DNA of 43,603 nt, from assembly GCA_017854255.1 (NCBI GenBank), contig JAFMIA010000021.1, positions 1 to 43,603 of the forward strand. The letters are read 5' to 3'. This DNA is from Pseudomonadales bacterium. GTDB lineage: Bacteria; Pseudomonadota; Gammaproteobacteria; Pseudomonadales; Azotimanducaceae. Position numbers and translations under genes: made by a program. Positions 36,478-43,603 of this stretch are shown here, one piece after another (within the stretch, counting starts at the first letter, position 1; the number at the start of each line of letters is the position of its first letter). A model generated the notes under the pieces. That model was not told where the DNA came from. It searched no databases and saw only the letters and a program-made list of their open reading frames with translations.

Positions 36478-36783
36478 TTACCAACTTGACTTAACAAGCC
36501 CGGGAATATCACCGCGCATCGCAGCTTCACGCAACTTCTGCCGAGCCAAACCAAATCGGCGATAAACCGCATGGGGTCGACCGGTCAGAACACAGCGCCT
36601 GACTTGCCGTGTTGGACTGGCATTACGAGGCAGTTTTTGAAACTTAACCTGGGCTGCCCAGCGCTCGTCATCGGACAAGTTTAAGTCCTTAATCTGAGCC
36701 TTTAAGACAGCTCTCTTGGCAGCAAACTTTTGTACTGTCTTCTCGCGCTTCTTCTCGCGATTGATCATTGATTTCTTAGCCAT
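36478..36783 (-). CDS. rpsN: 30S ribosomal protein uS14, zinc-free form
   Basis: uS14 belongs to the head of the small subunit. The 101-residue length and lack of the CxxC pairs of the short zinc form show the long zinc-independent type, as in E. coli. The signature ends [50 protein letters not shown]. It is between rplE and rpsH. Confidence 0.98.
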   Translation of the reverse strand: MAKKSMINREKKREKTVQKFAAKRAVLKAQIKDLNLSDDERWAAQVKFQKLPRNASPTRQVRRCVLTGRPHAVYRRFGLARQKLREAAMRGDIPGLVKSSW

Positions 36784-36827
36784 CGTGTCCTCGGTTAATT
36801 ACTTCTGCTTTCTGCTAAACGCTGGGC

Positions 36828-37370
36828 CTAAGCTTCACGTAACGGAAAATTAAACGCTCTTAGTAGCGCGCGGCCTTCGTCGTCCGTCGCAGCACTCGTT
36901 GTAATATTGATATCTAAACCCCGGATCCGATCGATCTTATCGTAATCGATCTCAGCAAAAACGATCTGCTCTGAGAACCCCATAGAGAAATTACCGCGGC
37001 CATCAAAAGCCTTCGGACTGATCCCTCTAAAATCTCTTTGTCGAGGCAGGGCAATGCTGATCAAACGATCTAGGAATTCGTACATCATGGCGCGACGCAA
37101 CGTCACCTTGCAGCCAATCGGATACCCTTCTCGAATCTTGAATCCAGCGATCGAGCGCCGTGCATTGGTGATAATCGGTTTCTGCCCGGCAATCGCCTGC
37201 ATATCAGACACCGCGGCATCCAACTGCTTTCGATCATTCAGCGCTTCCCCTACACCCATGTTCAGTGTGATGTGCGTGATCCGTGGGACCTGCATCACAT
37301 TGGCCAATCCCAGCTCTTCTTTTAGCTTAGGCTTGATTTCTTCGTCATATAGCTTCTTTAAATCTGTCAT
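36828..37370 (-). CDS. rplE: 50S ribosomal protein uL5
   Basis: uL5 binds 5S rRNA and contacts P-site tRNA. The 180-residue protein shows [52 protein letters not shown], and a C-terminal [23 protein letters not shown]. All are diagnostic. It begins four bases after the rplX stop. Confidence 0.98.
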   Translation of the reverse strand: MTDLKKLYDEEIKPKLKEELGLANVMQVPRITHITLNMGVGEALNDRKQLDAAVSDMQAIAGQKPIITNARRSIAGFKIREGYPIGCKVTLRRAMMYEFLDRLISIALPRQRDFRGISPKAFDGRGNFSMGFSEQIVFAEIDYDKIDRIRGLDINITTSAATDDEGRALLRAFNFPLREA

Positions 37371-37374
37371 AGTC

Positions 37375-37692
37375 TTAGTCGTCTATCTGCTCACCAGTGG
37401 ACTTAAATATCCGAACCTGCTTACCATCTTCTAAGGTTTTAAACCCAACCCGATCTGGCTTGCTTGTGGCTCGATTAAAAATAGCAACGTTCGATATCTG
37501 AATCGGCGCCTCTTTCTCTATGATCCCGCCAGGCTGACCCGCTTGTGGGTTACCTTTTGTATGACGCTTGATCATGTTCACTCCTGAGACATACAGCTTA
37601 TGCTCATCCAGAACTCTTGTGATCTCTCCGGTCTTACCTTTATCTTTTCCAGTAAGAACGACGACCAAATCGTTTTTCTTCAACTTTTTCAT
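37375..37692 (-). CDS. rplX: 50S ribosomal protein uL24
   Basis: uL24 is an assembly starter near the peptide exit. From ATG 37692 it has 105 residues, with a KOW motif early ([52 protein letters not shown]). A TTG one codon upstream extends the frame but is less likely. It begins 12 bases after the rplN stop. Confidence 0.97.
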   Translation of the reverse strand: MKKLKKNDLVVVLTGKDKGKTGEITRVLDEHKLYVSGVNMIKRHTKGNPQAGQPGGIIEKEAPIQISNVAIFNRATSKPDRVGFKTLEDGKQVRIFKSTGEQIDD

Positions 37693-37704
37693 CAATCCGA
37701 TCTC

Positions 37705-38073
37705 TTATAAAACTTCTGGTGCCAGAGAAACAATCCGCATGAACTTCTCGTTTCTCAACTCCCGAGTCACTGGTCCAAAAATACGAGTCCCAATGGGCTG
37801 CTTATTGGCGTTCAATAAAACTGCAGCGTTACCATCAAACCGAATCAAAGACCCATCAGAACGCCGAACACCTTTCCTGGTACGAACCACAACGGCGTCC
37901 AACACCTGACCTTTCTTAACACGGCCGCGAGGAATCGCTTCTTTCACCGTGACCTTAATAACATCACCAATCCCAGCGTATCGTCGCTTGGAACCGCCCA
38001 GCACCTTGATACACATCACCCGGCGTGCGCCGCTGTTATCGGCGATATCTAGATACGATTGCACTTGAATCAT
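37705..38073 (-). CDS. rplN: 50S ribosomal protein uL14
   Basis: uL14 lies at the subunit interface and is the binding partner of the silencing factor RsfS, whose gene is also in this window. The 122-residue protein starts [50 protein letters not shown] and has the family [28 protein letters not shown] at the end. Full length. Confidence 0.98.
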   Translation of the reverse strand: MIQVQSYLDIADNSGARRVMCIKVLGGSKRRYAGIGDVIKVTVKEAIPRGRVKKGQVLDAVVVRTRKGVRRSDGSLIRFDGNAAVLLNANKQPIGTRIFGPVTRELRNEKFMRIVSLAPEVL

Positions 38074-38120
38074 GCTTTAAACTCCACTGAGGCAAGCAAC
38101 CTTGCCAGATCTATGCCGTG

Positions 38121-38387
38121 TTAAATTTCTACTGCTCGCTTATCTATTGAAGTCAGCATCCAAGTTTTGCTTTTAGAAATTGGACGTGACTCCCGAATCG
38201 TCACCGCGTCCCCAGGTTGGCATTGGTTTTCCGGATCATGCGCCATAATCTTCTTTGAGCGTTTGATGTACTTACCGTATATCGGGTGCTTAATCCTGCG
38301 CTCAACCAACACCGTGATACTTTTGTCCATCTTATTGCTGACAACCGTACCGCTCACATTTCGTGCTAAATTCTGTTCACCACTCAT
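38121..38387 (-). CDS. rpsQ: 30S ribosomal protein uS17
   Basis: uS17 stabilises the 5' domain of 16S rRNA. The 88-residue protein has [39 protein letters not shown] and [13 protein letters not shown], the family core. It is separated from rpmC by a 92-base gap, unusual in this part of the operon. Confidence 0.98.
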   Translation of the reverse strand: MSGEQNLARNVSGTVVSNKMDKSITVLVERRIKHPIYGKYIKRSKKIMAHDPENQCQPGDAVTIRESRPISKSKTWMLTSIDKRAVEI

Positions 38388-38479
38388 GACAATCAGTCCT
38401 ATTTCTTTGGTGCCGTGCCATTTGCCCAGCGCTTAATCTCTATTCGCCTTTTTGGCGCCGCTATTAAAACCTACCGCAG

Positions 38480-38674
38480 TTAGACGTCCTTCGACTCACC
38501 CATTACCGTCTTAACTCGAGCAATATCCCGACTCACTCGTTTCAAAAGGTGGGTCTGAGTCAATTGGCCAATTGATTTCTGCATCCTTAACCCAAACTGC
38601 TCTTTAGCAAGGCCCACTAACACGTCCTGGACTTCTGCAGGTGTCTTCGATCGCAATTCTTTTACATCAATCAT
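38480..38674 (-). CDS. rpmC: 50S ribosomal protein uL29
   Basis: uL29 sits at the peptide exit and helps dock trigger factor and SRP. The 64-residue helical hairpin starts [58 protein letters not shown]. That is full length. It begins 14 bases after the rplP stop and is followed by an unusual gap before rpsQ. Confidence 0.97.
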   Translation of the reverse strand: MIDVKELRSKTPAEVQDVLVGLAKEQFGLRMQKSIGQLTQTHLLKRVSRDIARVKTVMGESKDV

Positions 38675-38688
38675 CCGTCTCTCCCCGG

Positions 38689-39102
38689 TTACATAATCAC
38701 GCGTTTAACAAACGTCGTTGGGAATGGCAGTTTTGCCGCCGCCAAACGAAACGCATCACGTGCAACTTCCTCGGAAACACCCTCCATTTCGTAGAGCACC
38801 TTCCCAGGCTTAATCTGAGCAACCCAATACTCGACGTTACCCTTACCTTTACCCTGCCGCACTTCGAGGGGCTTTTGCGTAATCGGCTTATCTGGGAACA
38901 CACGAATCCAAATCTGACCGCCTCGACGTACCCGACGCGTCATTGCCCGCCGCGCCGACTCGATTTGACGCGCTGTCATACGACCACGTCCAACCGCTTT
39001 TAACGCGAACTCACCAAAGCTGACCGTACTGCCACGATGGGCAAGTCCACGGTTAGACCCTTTATGCTGTTTCCGAAATTTTGTTCTCTTAGGCTGTAAC
39101 AT
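38689..39102 (-). CDS. rplP: 50S ribosomal protein uL16
   Basis: uL16 is near the A-site tRNA elbow and 5S rRNA. The 137-residue protein starts [88 protein letters not shown], matching the family throughout. Gap to rpsC is six bases. Confidence 0.98.
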   Translation of the reverse strand: MLQPKRTKFRKQHKGSNRGLAHRGSTVSFGEFALKAVGRGRMTARQIESARRAMTRRVRRGGQIWIRVFPDKPITQKPLEVRQGKGKGNVEYWVAQIKPGKVLYEMEGVSEEVARDAFRLAAAKLPFPTTFVKRVIM

Positions 39103-39108
39103 GATCTC

Positions 39109-39786
39109 TTAACCAAAATTTTGAGCAGTATTTGAGGCGGCCGCAGCTTCTTCGCGAACACCCAGAATTTCACCTTTAAAGATCCACACCTTGACACCGA
39201 GGATGCCATAGGTCGTCAATGCTTCTGCGGTGGCGTAATCAATATCAGCGCGCAACGTGTGTAATGGCACGCGTCCTTCACGATAATTCTCTGACCGAGC
39301 GATCTCAGCACCACCAAGACGCCCTGATACCTGGACCTTAATCCCCTCTGCACCGAGGCGCATCGCGTTTTGCATCACCCGCTTCATTGCTCGACGAAAC
39401 TGAACTCGACGCTCCAATTGTTGCGCGACGTTCTGAGCAACCAAATAAGCATCAATTTCGGGTTTGCGAATCTCTTCAATATTGATATGAACCGGCACCT
39501 TCATCATGCGGCCAATCTCTTGACGAAGCGCCTCGACATCTTCCCCTTTCTTACCAATCACAATCCCGGGCCGTGCTGTATGGATCGTAATTCGAGCCGT
39601 TTGTGCAGGCCGATGTATATCAATACGACTTACAGACGCCTGCGCCAACTTCTTGTGAATAAACTCTCGAACCTTAAGGTCCGCATGTAAATTCTTGGCG
39701 TAGGCTGGTCCTTGCGCATACCAAATGGAGGTATGCTGCTTGACAATACCGAGACGCATGCCCGTAGGATGTACTTTCTGACCCAT
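39109..39786 (-). CDS. rpsC: 30S ribosomal protein uS3
   Basis: uS3 forms part of the mRNA entry channel. The 225-residue protein has the KH domain ([61 protein letters not shown]) and the N-terminal [22 protein letters not shown]. The C terminus is an Ala-rich tail ending SNTAQNFG, a little shorter than that of E. coli (233). Confidence 0.98.
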   Translation of the reverse strand: MGQKVHPTGMRLGIVKQHTSIWYAQGPAYAKNLHADLKVREFIHKKLAQASVSRIDIHRPAQTARITIHTARPGIVIGKKGEDVEALRQEIGRMMKVPVHINIEEIRKPEIDAYLVAQNVAQQLERRVQFRRAMKRVMQNAMRLGAEGIKVQVSGRLGGAEIARSENYREGRVPLHTLRADIDYATAEALTTYGILGVKVWIFKGEILGVREEAAAASNTAQNFG

Positions 39787-39816
39787 TCCGGTCTCCTAAT
39801 CTCTACCGATTATGAC

Positions 39817-40149
39817 TTAGCTATCTGCCACTGCGAGTGTGATATGACAACTTCTTTTAAAGATCCGATCCGCACGACCCTTCGCTCGGGGTTTAATCCG
39901 CTTCATGGTTGTGCCTTCATCTACAAATATCTTAGCAACAGACAATTCGTCCACATCCGCGCCTTCATTGTGCTCGGCGTTCGCGATAGCGGACTCGAGC
40001 AGCTTCTTAACCAAATGCGCTCCCTTCTTAGTACTGAAGGTCAGCGTGTTCAGCGCTGAACCTACAGCTTGCCCACGAATCTGATCAGCAACCAGACGCG
40101 CCTTTTGAGCCGAAATCCGAGCACCTTTTAATCTTGCAGAAACTTCCAT
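39817..40149 (-). CDS. rplV: 50S ribosomal protein uL22
   Basis: uL22 lines the exit tunnel with uL4. From ATG 40149 it has 110 residues: [61 protein letters not shown] and the tunnel loop [36 protein letters not shown] one codon upstream opens the frame. GAGGA lies seven bases before the ATG. Confidence 0.97.
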   Translation of the reverse strand: MEVSARLKGARISAQKARLVADQIRGQAVGSALNTLTFSTKKGAHLVKKLLESAIANAEHNEGADVDELSVAKIFVDEGTTMKRIKPRAKGRADRIFKRSCHITLAVADS

Positions 40150-40185
40150 CACCTGTTCCTCTTTACCCTGGATCTAAACCGCGAC

Positions 40186-40464
40186 CTACCGTCGCTTCGC
40201 TTTCTTATCCGCCGCATGGCCACGATAGGTCCGCGTCAAGGAAAACTCGCCCAGCTTGTGGCCAACCATATCTTCTGTGATAAACACCGGCACATGCTGG
40301 CGACCATTGTGGACCTGAATCGTTAACCCAACAAAATCCGGTGCAATCATCGACCGACGCGACCAAGTCTTAATCGGGCGCTTATCGTTTATCTCAAGCG
40401 CTTTTTCAACCTTGTCGGCCAAATGCAAATCAATAAACGGACCTTTTCTTAAACTTCTAGGCAC
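40186..40464 (-). CDS. rpsS: 30S ribosomal protein uS19
   Basis: uS19 lies in the head with uS13. The 92-residue protein is full length: [92 protein letters not shown]. The start is GTG at 40464. It follows rplB by ten bases. Confidence 0.98.
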   Translation of the reverse strand: MPRSLRKGPFIDLHLADKVEKALEINDKRPIKTWSRRSMIAPDFVGLTIQVHNGRQHVPVFITEDMVGHKLGEFSLTRTYRGHAADKKAKRR

Positions 40465-40474
40465 AACCTATCTC

Positions 40475-41308
40475 CTATCGACTTGCGCGACGACGACGAA
40501 TAATCATCTTATCGGTACGCTTATTCTTTCTGGTTTTGTAGCCCTTGGTTGGCATACCCCATGGACTGACGGGATGTCGGCCACCAGAGGTCTTACCTTC
40601 ACCACCACCATGCGGATGATCAACCGGATTCATAACAACCCCACGAACCGTTGGACGAACACCACGCCAACGCGTCGCACCTGCTTTACCAAGTGATCGC
40701 AAGTTATGCTCTGAGTTGCTGACTTCACCCAGCGTTGCGCGACAATCCGCCAGTGCTCGGCGCATCTCACCAGAGCGCAAACGCAAGGTGACATACCGAC
40801 CGTCTTTAGCGACCAATTGCACGGACGTGCCAGCGCTGCGCGCAATTTGCGCACCTTTACCAGCCTTTAATTCAACACAATGAATGACACTACCCATTGG
40901 AATGTTGCGCATTGGCATACAATTTCCAACTTTGATTGGCGCACCTTCACCTGACTGGATCTCATCACCGGCCGAAACACCCTTGGGCGCAATAATATAT
41001 TTTCGCTCGCCATCGGCATACTTCAGCAACGCAATATTTGCCGTTCGATTTGGATCGTACTCTAAGCGCTCGATCACTGCCTTAATGCCGTCCTTGGAAT
41101 TTCGTTTAAAGTCAATAATTCGGTACTTCTGCTTATGGCCACCACCGATGTGACGGGTCGTGATTCGACCTTTATTATTTCGTCCGCCGCTCTTAGGCTT
41201 CGCCTGGACCAAGGCCTTAAAAGGCTCTCCCTTATGAAGATCAGGGTGGACGACCTTAACGACGAACCGGCGACCGGGCGATGTAGGTTTTGCTTTAACG
41301 ACTGGCAT
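40475..41308 (-). CDS. rplB: 50S ribosomal protein uL2
   Basis: uL2 helps join the subunits and supports peptidyl transfer. The 277-residue protein has [67 protein letters not shown] and the C-terminal [52 protein letters not shown], with the conserved catalytic-site-proximal His in HPHGGG. Confidence 0.98.
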   Translation of the reverse strand: MPVVKAKPTSPGRRFVVKVVHPDLHKGEPFKALVQAKPKSGGRNNKGRITTRHIGGGHKQKYRIIDFKRNSKDGIKAVIERLEYDPNRTANIALLKYADGERKYIIAPKGVSAGDEIQSGEGAPIKVGNCMPMRNIPMGSVIHCVELKAGKGAQIARSAGTSVQLVAKDGRYVTLRLRSGEMRRALADCRATLGEVSNSEHNLRSLGKAGATRWRGVRPTVRGVVMNPVDHPHGGGEGKTSGGRHPVSPWGMPTKGYKTRKNKRTDKMIIRRRRASR

Positions 41309-41339
41309 TATTCTTCTCGCGTATCAATTCTTGAATTTG

Positions 41340-41639
41340 CTATTTGGCTTCGGCGGTGAAATCAATTTCTTGACCTTCTACCACACGCACATAAGCTTTC
41401 TTCCAGCTCGGCTTCTTACTAAGACCTCTCATGGTCTTTTTGACCTTGCCTTTCACATTGGCAACTGTCACTCCGGCTACACTCACCCCATAGATTTTCT
41501 CAACAGCGGCTTTTATCTGAGGCCGCGTCGCTTCTTTTCTAACTTTGAAAACAAAATGGTTGGACTGCTCAGCGACAACGGTCGCTTTCTCTGAGATGTG
41601 AGCGCCTAAAATAACGTTATAAATTGCGTCTGCACTCAT
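41340..41639 (-). CDS. rplW: 50S ribosomal protein uL23
   Basis: uL23 is the docking site for trigger factor and SRP at the exit. The 99-residue protein has [58 protein letters not shown], the family core. Its ATG overlaps the rplD stop by four bases (ATGA). Confidence 0.97.
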   Translation of the reverse strand: MSADAIYNVILGAHISEKATVVAEQSNHFVFKVRKEATRPQIKAAVEKIYGVSVAGVTVANVKGKVKKTMRGLSKKPSWKKAYVRVVEGQEIDFTAEAK

Positions 41640-42256
41640 CCCAACATCTCCTCTGCTCGTTTCAAGGCGCCGACGGTAAATAGCACCTTTTCATAGCCCA
41701 ACAGAATCACAGGGTTCACGCCTTGCACGTCTACAACGTCAACTTGACGAATATTTCTCGCACCCAAATATAGATTCTCATCGACTTCTTCAACCACGAC
41801 CAAAACCTGGTTTAAGTTGAGATCCTTTAAGCGTTGAAGTACTTCTTTCGTTTTTGGTGCCGTGACCGAGAAGTCTTCCGTCACAATCAGCCGATCCTGG
41901 CGTACCAATTCAGAAAAAATAGACTGCATCGCACCGCGGTACATCTTCTTGTTCACCTTGACCGAGTAATCGCGAGGCTTAGCAGCAAACGTCACACCAC
42001 CACCACGCCATATCGGACTACGAATCGTTCCTGCCCGAGCGCGACCCGTGCCTTTCTGTCGAAATGGCTTACGACCACCCCCGCTGACTTCGGACCGCGT
42101 CTTTTGCGCACTCGTGCCTTGACGCGCACCGGCCATGTAGGACACAACCACCTGATGAACAAGCGCTTCGTTGTATTGCCGACCAAAGAGGGTTTCGGAT
42201 AGCTCGACCGCTTTATCAGTGAGGCCAACGCCCGGTTCTGAGATATTTAAGTTCAA
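41636..42256 (-). CDS. rplD: 50S ribosomal protein uL4, TTG start
   Basis: uL4 lines the exit tunnel and in E. coli represses its own S10 operon. The 206-residue protein has [66 protein letters not shown] and [25 protein letters not shown]. The start is TTG at 42256, overlapping the rplC stop as TTGA. A strong GGAGG lies seven bases upstream, and the next ATG is internal to the family domain (YMAGAR), so a TTG start is the best reading. Confidence 0.96.
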   Translation of the reverse strand: MNLNISEPGVGLTDKAVELSETLFGRQYNEALVHQVVVSYMAGARQGTSAQKTRSEVSGGGRKPFRQKGTGRARAGTIRSPIWRGGGVTFAAKPRDYSVKVNKKMYRGAMQSIFSELVRQDRLIVTEDFSVTAPKTKEVLQRLKDLNLNQVLVVVEEVDENLYLGARNIRQVDVVDVQGVNPVILLGYEKVLFTVGALKRAEEMLG

Positions 42257-42906
42257 GATTCAGCCTCCGTTTGACTCCGAGATTTCACGGAAGGTTTTAC
42301 AACGACAGCTCCGCCCTTTGAGCCAGGCACCGCGCCTTTGATCAAGAGCAAGTTGTTCTCAACATCAACCTGCACAATTTCGAGGGACTGAGTCGTCACT
42401 TGTTCTGCACCCATGTGACCAGCCATTTTCTTACCTTTCCAAACCCTGCCCGGGGTTTGACACTGGCCAATAGAACCCGGCGCACGATGTGATAATGAAT
42501 TACCGTGGGTCGCGTCCTGCATCGTAAAGTTATGACGCTTAATCACGCCCTGAAAACCCTTACCTTTCGAGCGACCCGTAACATCTACTTTTTGGCCCGC
42601 TTTAAAATTAGCGACAGTCAACTCAGCACCGACTTCAAAAACTGCGTCTTCGGTGGTGAATTCCGTCAATGTTCGACCCGCCTCGACCTGCGTCTTCTTA
42701 AACAGACCAGCGTGCGGCTGATTAATCCGTGACGCCTTCACAGCGCCATAGGTTACCTGGATTGCCTGATAGCCATCGCGATCGAGGCTTTTAACCTGAG
42801 TCACTCGATTGGGTGTTGCTTGAACGACTGTTACAGGCACTGATCGGCCGTCTTCAGTGAAGATCCGAGTCATACCTTGTTTTGTACCTACAATGCCTAT
42901 CGTCAT
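42253..42906 (-). CDS. rplC: 50S ribosomal protein uL3
   Basis: uL3 is an early assembly protein near the peptidyl transferase centre. From ATG 42906 it has 217 residues: [39 protein letters not shown] and [60 protein letters not shown] 42912 opens the frame two codons earlier but lies too close to GGAG. GGAG is seven bases from the ATG. Confidence 0.97.
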   Translation of the reverse strand: MTIGIVGTKQGMTRIFTEDGRSVPVTVVQATPNRVTQVKSLDRDGYQAIQVTYGAVKASRINQPHAGLFKKTQVEAGRTLTEFTTEDAVFEVGAELTVANFKAGQKVDVTGRSKGKGFQGVIKRHNFTMQDATHGNSLSHRAPGSIGQCQTPGRVWKGKKMAGHMGAEQVTTQSLEIVQVDVENNLLLIKGAVPGSKGGAVVVKPSVKSRSQTEAES

Positions 42907-42932
42907 TGTCACTCTCCGAATTAGTTGCGCTT

Positions 42933-43244
42933 TCAGGCCAGATTAATCTGGACTTCAACCCCTGCTGCCAAATCTAGCTTTGTTAGCGCGTCGACGGTTT
43001 TTTCCGTTGGCTCTAAAATATCCAACATGCGCTTGTGCGTTCTGATCTCATACTGATCTCGCGCATCTTTATCGACGTGAGGCGAAATCAGGATAGTGAA
43101 CTTTTCTTTTCGAGTCGGGAGCGGAATAGGGCCGCGGATTTGGGCACCGGTTCGCTTTGCCGTGTTGACAATCTCTTGGGTTGACACATCGATGAGTCGA
43201 TGGTCAAACGCTTTGAGTCGAATCCTGATTCTTTGATTTTGCAT
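42933..43244 (-). CDS. rpsJ: 30S ribosomal protein uS10
   Basis: uS10 (NusE) is a head protein and a partner of NusB in antitermination. From ATG 43244 it has 103 residues: [102 protein letters not shown]. The frame is open upstream to 43367, but that part does not resemble S10. First gene of the S10 cluster. Confidence 0.98.
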   Translation of the reverse strand: MQNQRIRIRLKAFDHRLIDVSTQEIVNTAKRTGAQIRGPIPLPTRKEKFTILISPHVDKDARDQYEIRTHKRMLDILEPTEKTVDALTKLDLAAGVEVQINLA

Positions 43245-43549
43245 GACGCGCCTATCTTTCGTTTTAGTGCACCTTTCGTACACCACTGTCAGTTCGCTCT
43301 TACAACTCGTGAGCTCACTAGCCAAATTTAAATGCAAGAATGCCCTCCTCTTTAAAGGAAGGCACACTTTCGTGTCGTTGCTCTTGCGAGCGTCCCGTGA
43401 TCCCCTATCGGAATCCTGTTCCCCAAGTCGGCTTTTACTCTCGACTTTGCCCCAATGCTACCGGCGTCTCCGCTTTTTCGGCTGCCTTTTCAAGTCAAGG
43501 CTTAGCAGGGAGGCGAATACTACCCGCCTTCCTGCGCAATTGCTAGCCT
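43245..43549 (-). promoter_or_regulatory. S10 operon leader region between tuf and rpsJ
   Basis: This 305-base gap has no gene. On the reverse strand three hairpins stand out. First, just after tuf, an 11-base stem GCAGGAAGGCG/CGCCTCCCTGC with one mismatch (43535-43505) has no T run. Second, AAGTCG/CGACTT (about 43446-43424). Third, TGCCTTCCTT/GAGGAGGGCA with loop TAAA (43364-43341) is followed by a T-rich stretch TTCTTGCATTTAAATTT. TTGACT at 43498-43493 is a possible -35 box, but the -10 region is weak. In E. coli the S10 leader is controlled by L4-dependent attenuation, and the third hairpin is the likeliest attenuator here. Confidence 0.45.
43341..43364 (-). terminator. Attenuator- or terminator-like hairpin in the S10 leader
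   Basis: The reverse strand reads TGCCTTCCTT, TAAA, GAGGAGGGCA: ten pairs including G-U wobbles, with a four-base loop. The next bases are T-rich. It lies about 97 bases before the rpsJ ATG. It could be an L4-responsive attenuator or a partial terminator after tuf. The direct observation is the hairpin and T-rich flank. Confidence 0.45.
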
Positions 43550-43603
43550 TTAGTCTTTAATTTTTGTTACAACGCCAGCACCAACCGTTCGGCCGCCTTC
43601 GCG
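43550..43603 (-). CDS. tuf: Elongation factor Tu, 3' end only
   Basis: The last 17 codons and TAA stop of EF-Tu are in the window: REGGRTVGAGVVTKIKD. This is the conserved C terminus of domain III, which helps bind aminoacyl-tRNA. The rest lies beyond the right edge. tuf immediately before rpsJ is the usual join of the str and S10 operons. Confidence 0.95.
   Translation of the reverse strand, partial: REGGRTVGAGVVTKIKD

Noticed and set aside
43245-43367. N-terminal extension of rpsJ
   Set aside because: Standard uS10 begins at the ATG at 43244; the extension covers the leader hairpin and is unlike S10.
43340-43546. 68-codon + strand frame opposite the S10 leader
   Set aside because: It has no motif or ribosome-binding site and reads across the leader hairpins.
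1-43603. CRISPR arrays, insertion sequences, prophage or plasmid genes
   Set aside because: None seen: no repeat-spacer pattern, transposase or integrase; gene content is entirely core.

Overview
The window is about 43.6 kb of dense, core-genome gammaproteobacterial DNA of medium GC content (roughly 50% by eye). The gene orders tRNA-Gln/prs/rplY/pth/ychF, ispE/lolB, hemA/prfA/prmC, mrdA/rodA/mltB/rlpA/dacA/ybeD/lipB/lipA, uvrA/MFS/ssb and the joined S10-spc-alpha ribosomal operons are typical of Pseudomonadales/Oceanospirillales-type bacteria. I cannot name a species. I see no mobile element, phage gene, CRISPR array or toxin-antitoxin pair.

Layout. 1-7218 (- strand): a partial tRNA-Met behind a strong stable-RNA-type promoter, a small unknown membrane protein coupled to ychF, then pth, rplY, prs, tRNA-Gln, ispE, lolB and a TPR lipoprotein. 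7219-7440: a divergent intergenic region with a 10-base repeat spaced exactly 60 bases apart. 7441-11381 (+): hemA, prfA, prmC and a MoeB/ThiF-type adenylyltransferase, all overlapping by a few bases. 11353-23623 (-): lipA, lipB, ybeD, dacA, rlpA, mltB, rodA, mrdA, rlmH, rsfS, nadD, proA, a LON-domain protein and ssb. This tight cluster links cell-wall elongation, lipoylation, ribosome maturation and NAD/proline synthesis. 23837-28128: a divergent MFS transporter (-) and uvrA (+). 28138-29319 (-): a class V aminotransferase. 29380-43603 (-): a complete ribosomal protein superoperon read rpsJ to rplQ with secY and rpoA, closed by an intrinsic terminator, with the 3' end of tuf at the window edge.

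How the genes work together. The - strand cluster at 11-22 kb builds and remodels the lateral wall: PBP2 and RodA synthesise, MltB and RlpA cleave, DacA trims. The hemA-prfA-prmC unit pairs release factor 1 with the enzyme that methylates its GGQ motif. The ribosomal block supplies most large and small subunit proteins plus SecY and the RNA polymerase alpha subunit.

No wholly new system is evident. The points most worth a second look are the small membrane protein next to ychF, the structured S10 leader together with a TTG-started rplD (L4, the usual regulator of this operon), the tRNA-Met promoter whose -35 box contains bases of the preceding gene's stop codon, and the 12-gene envelope/lipoate cluster. 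All functional calls rest on recognising protein families from sequence. No database search was possible.
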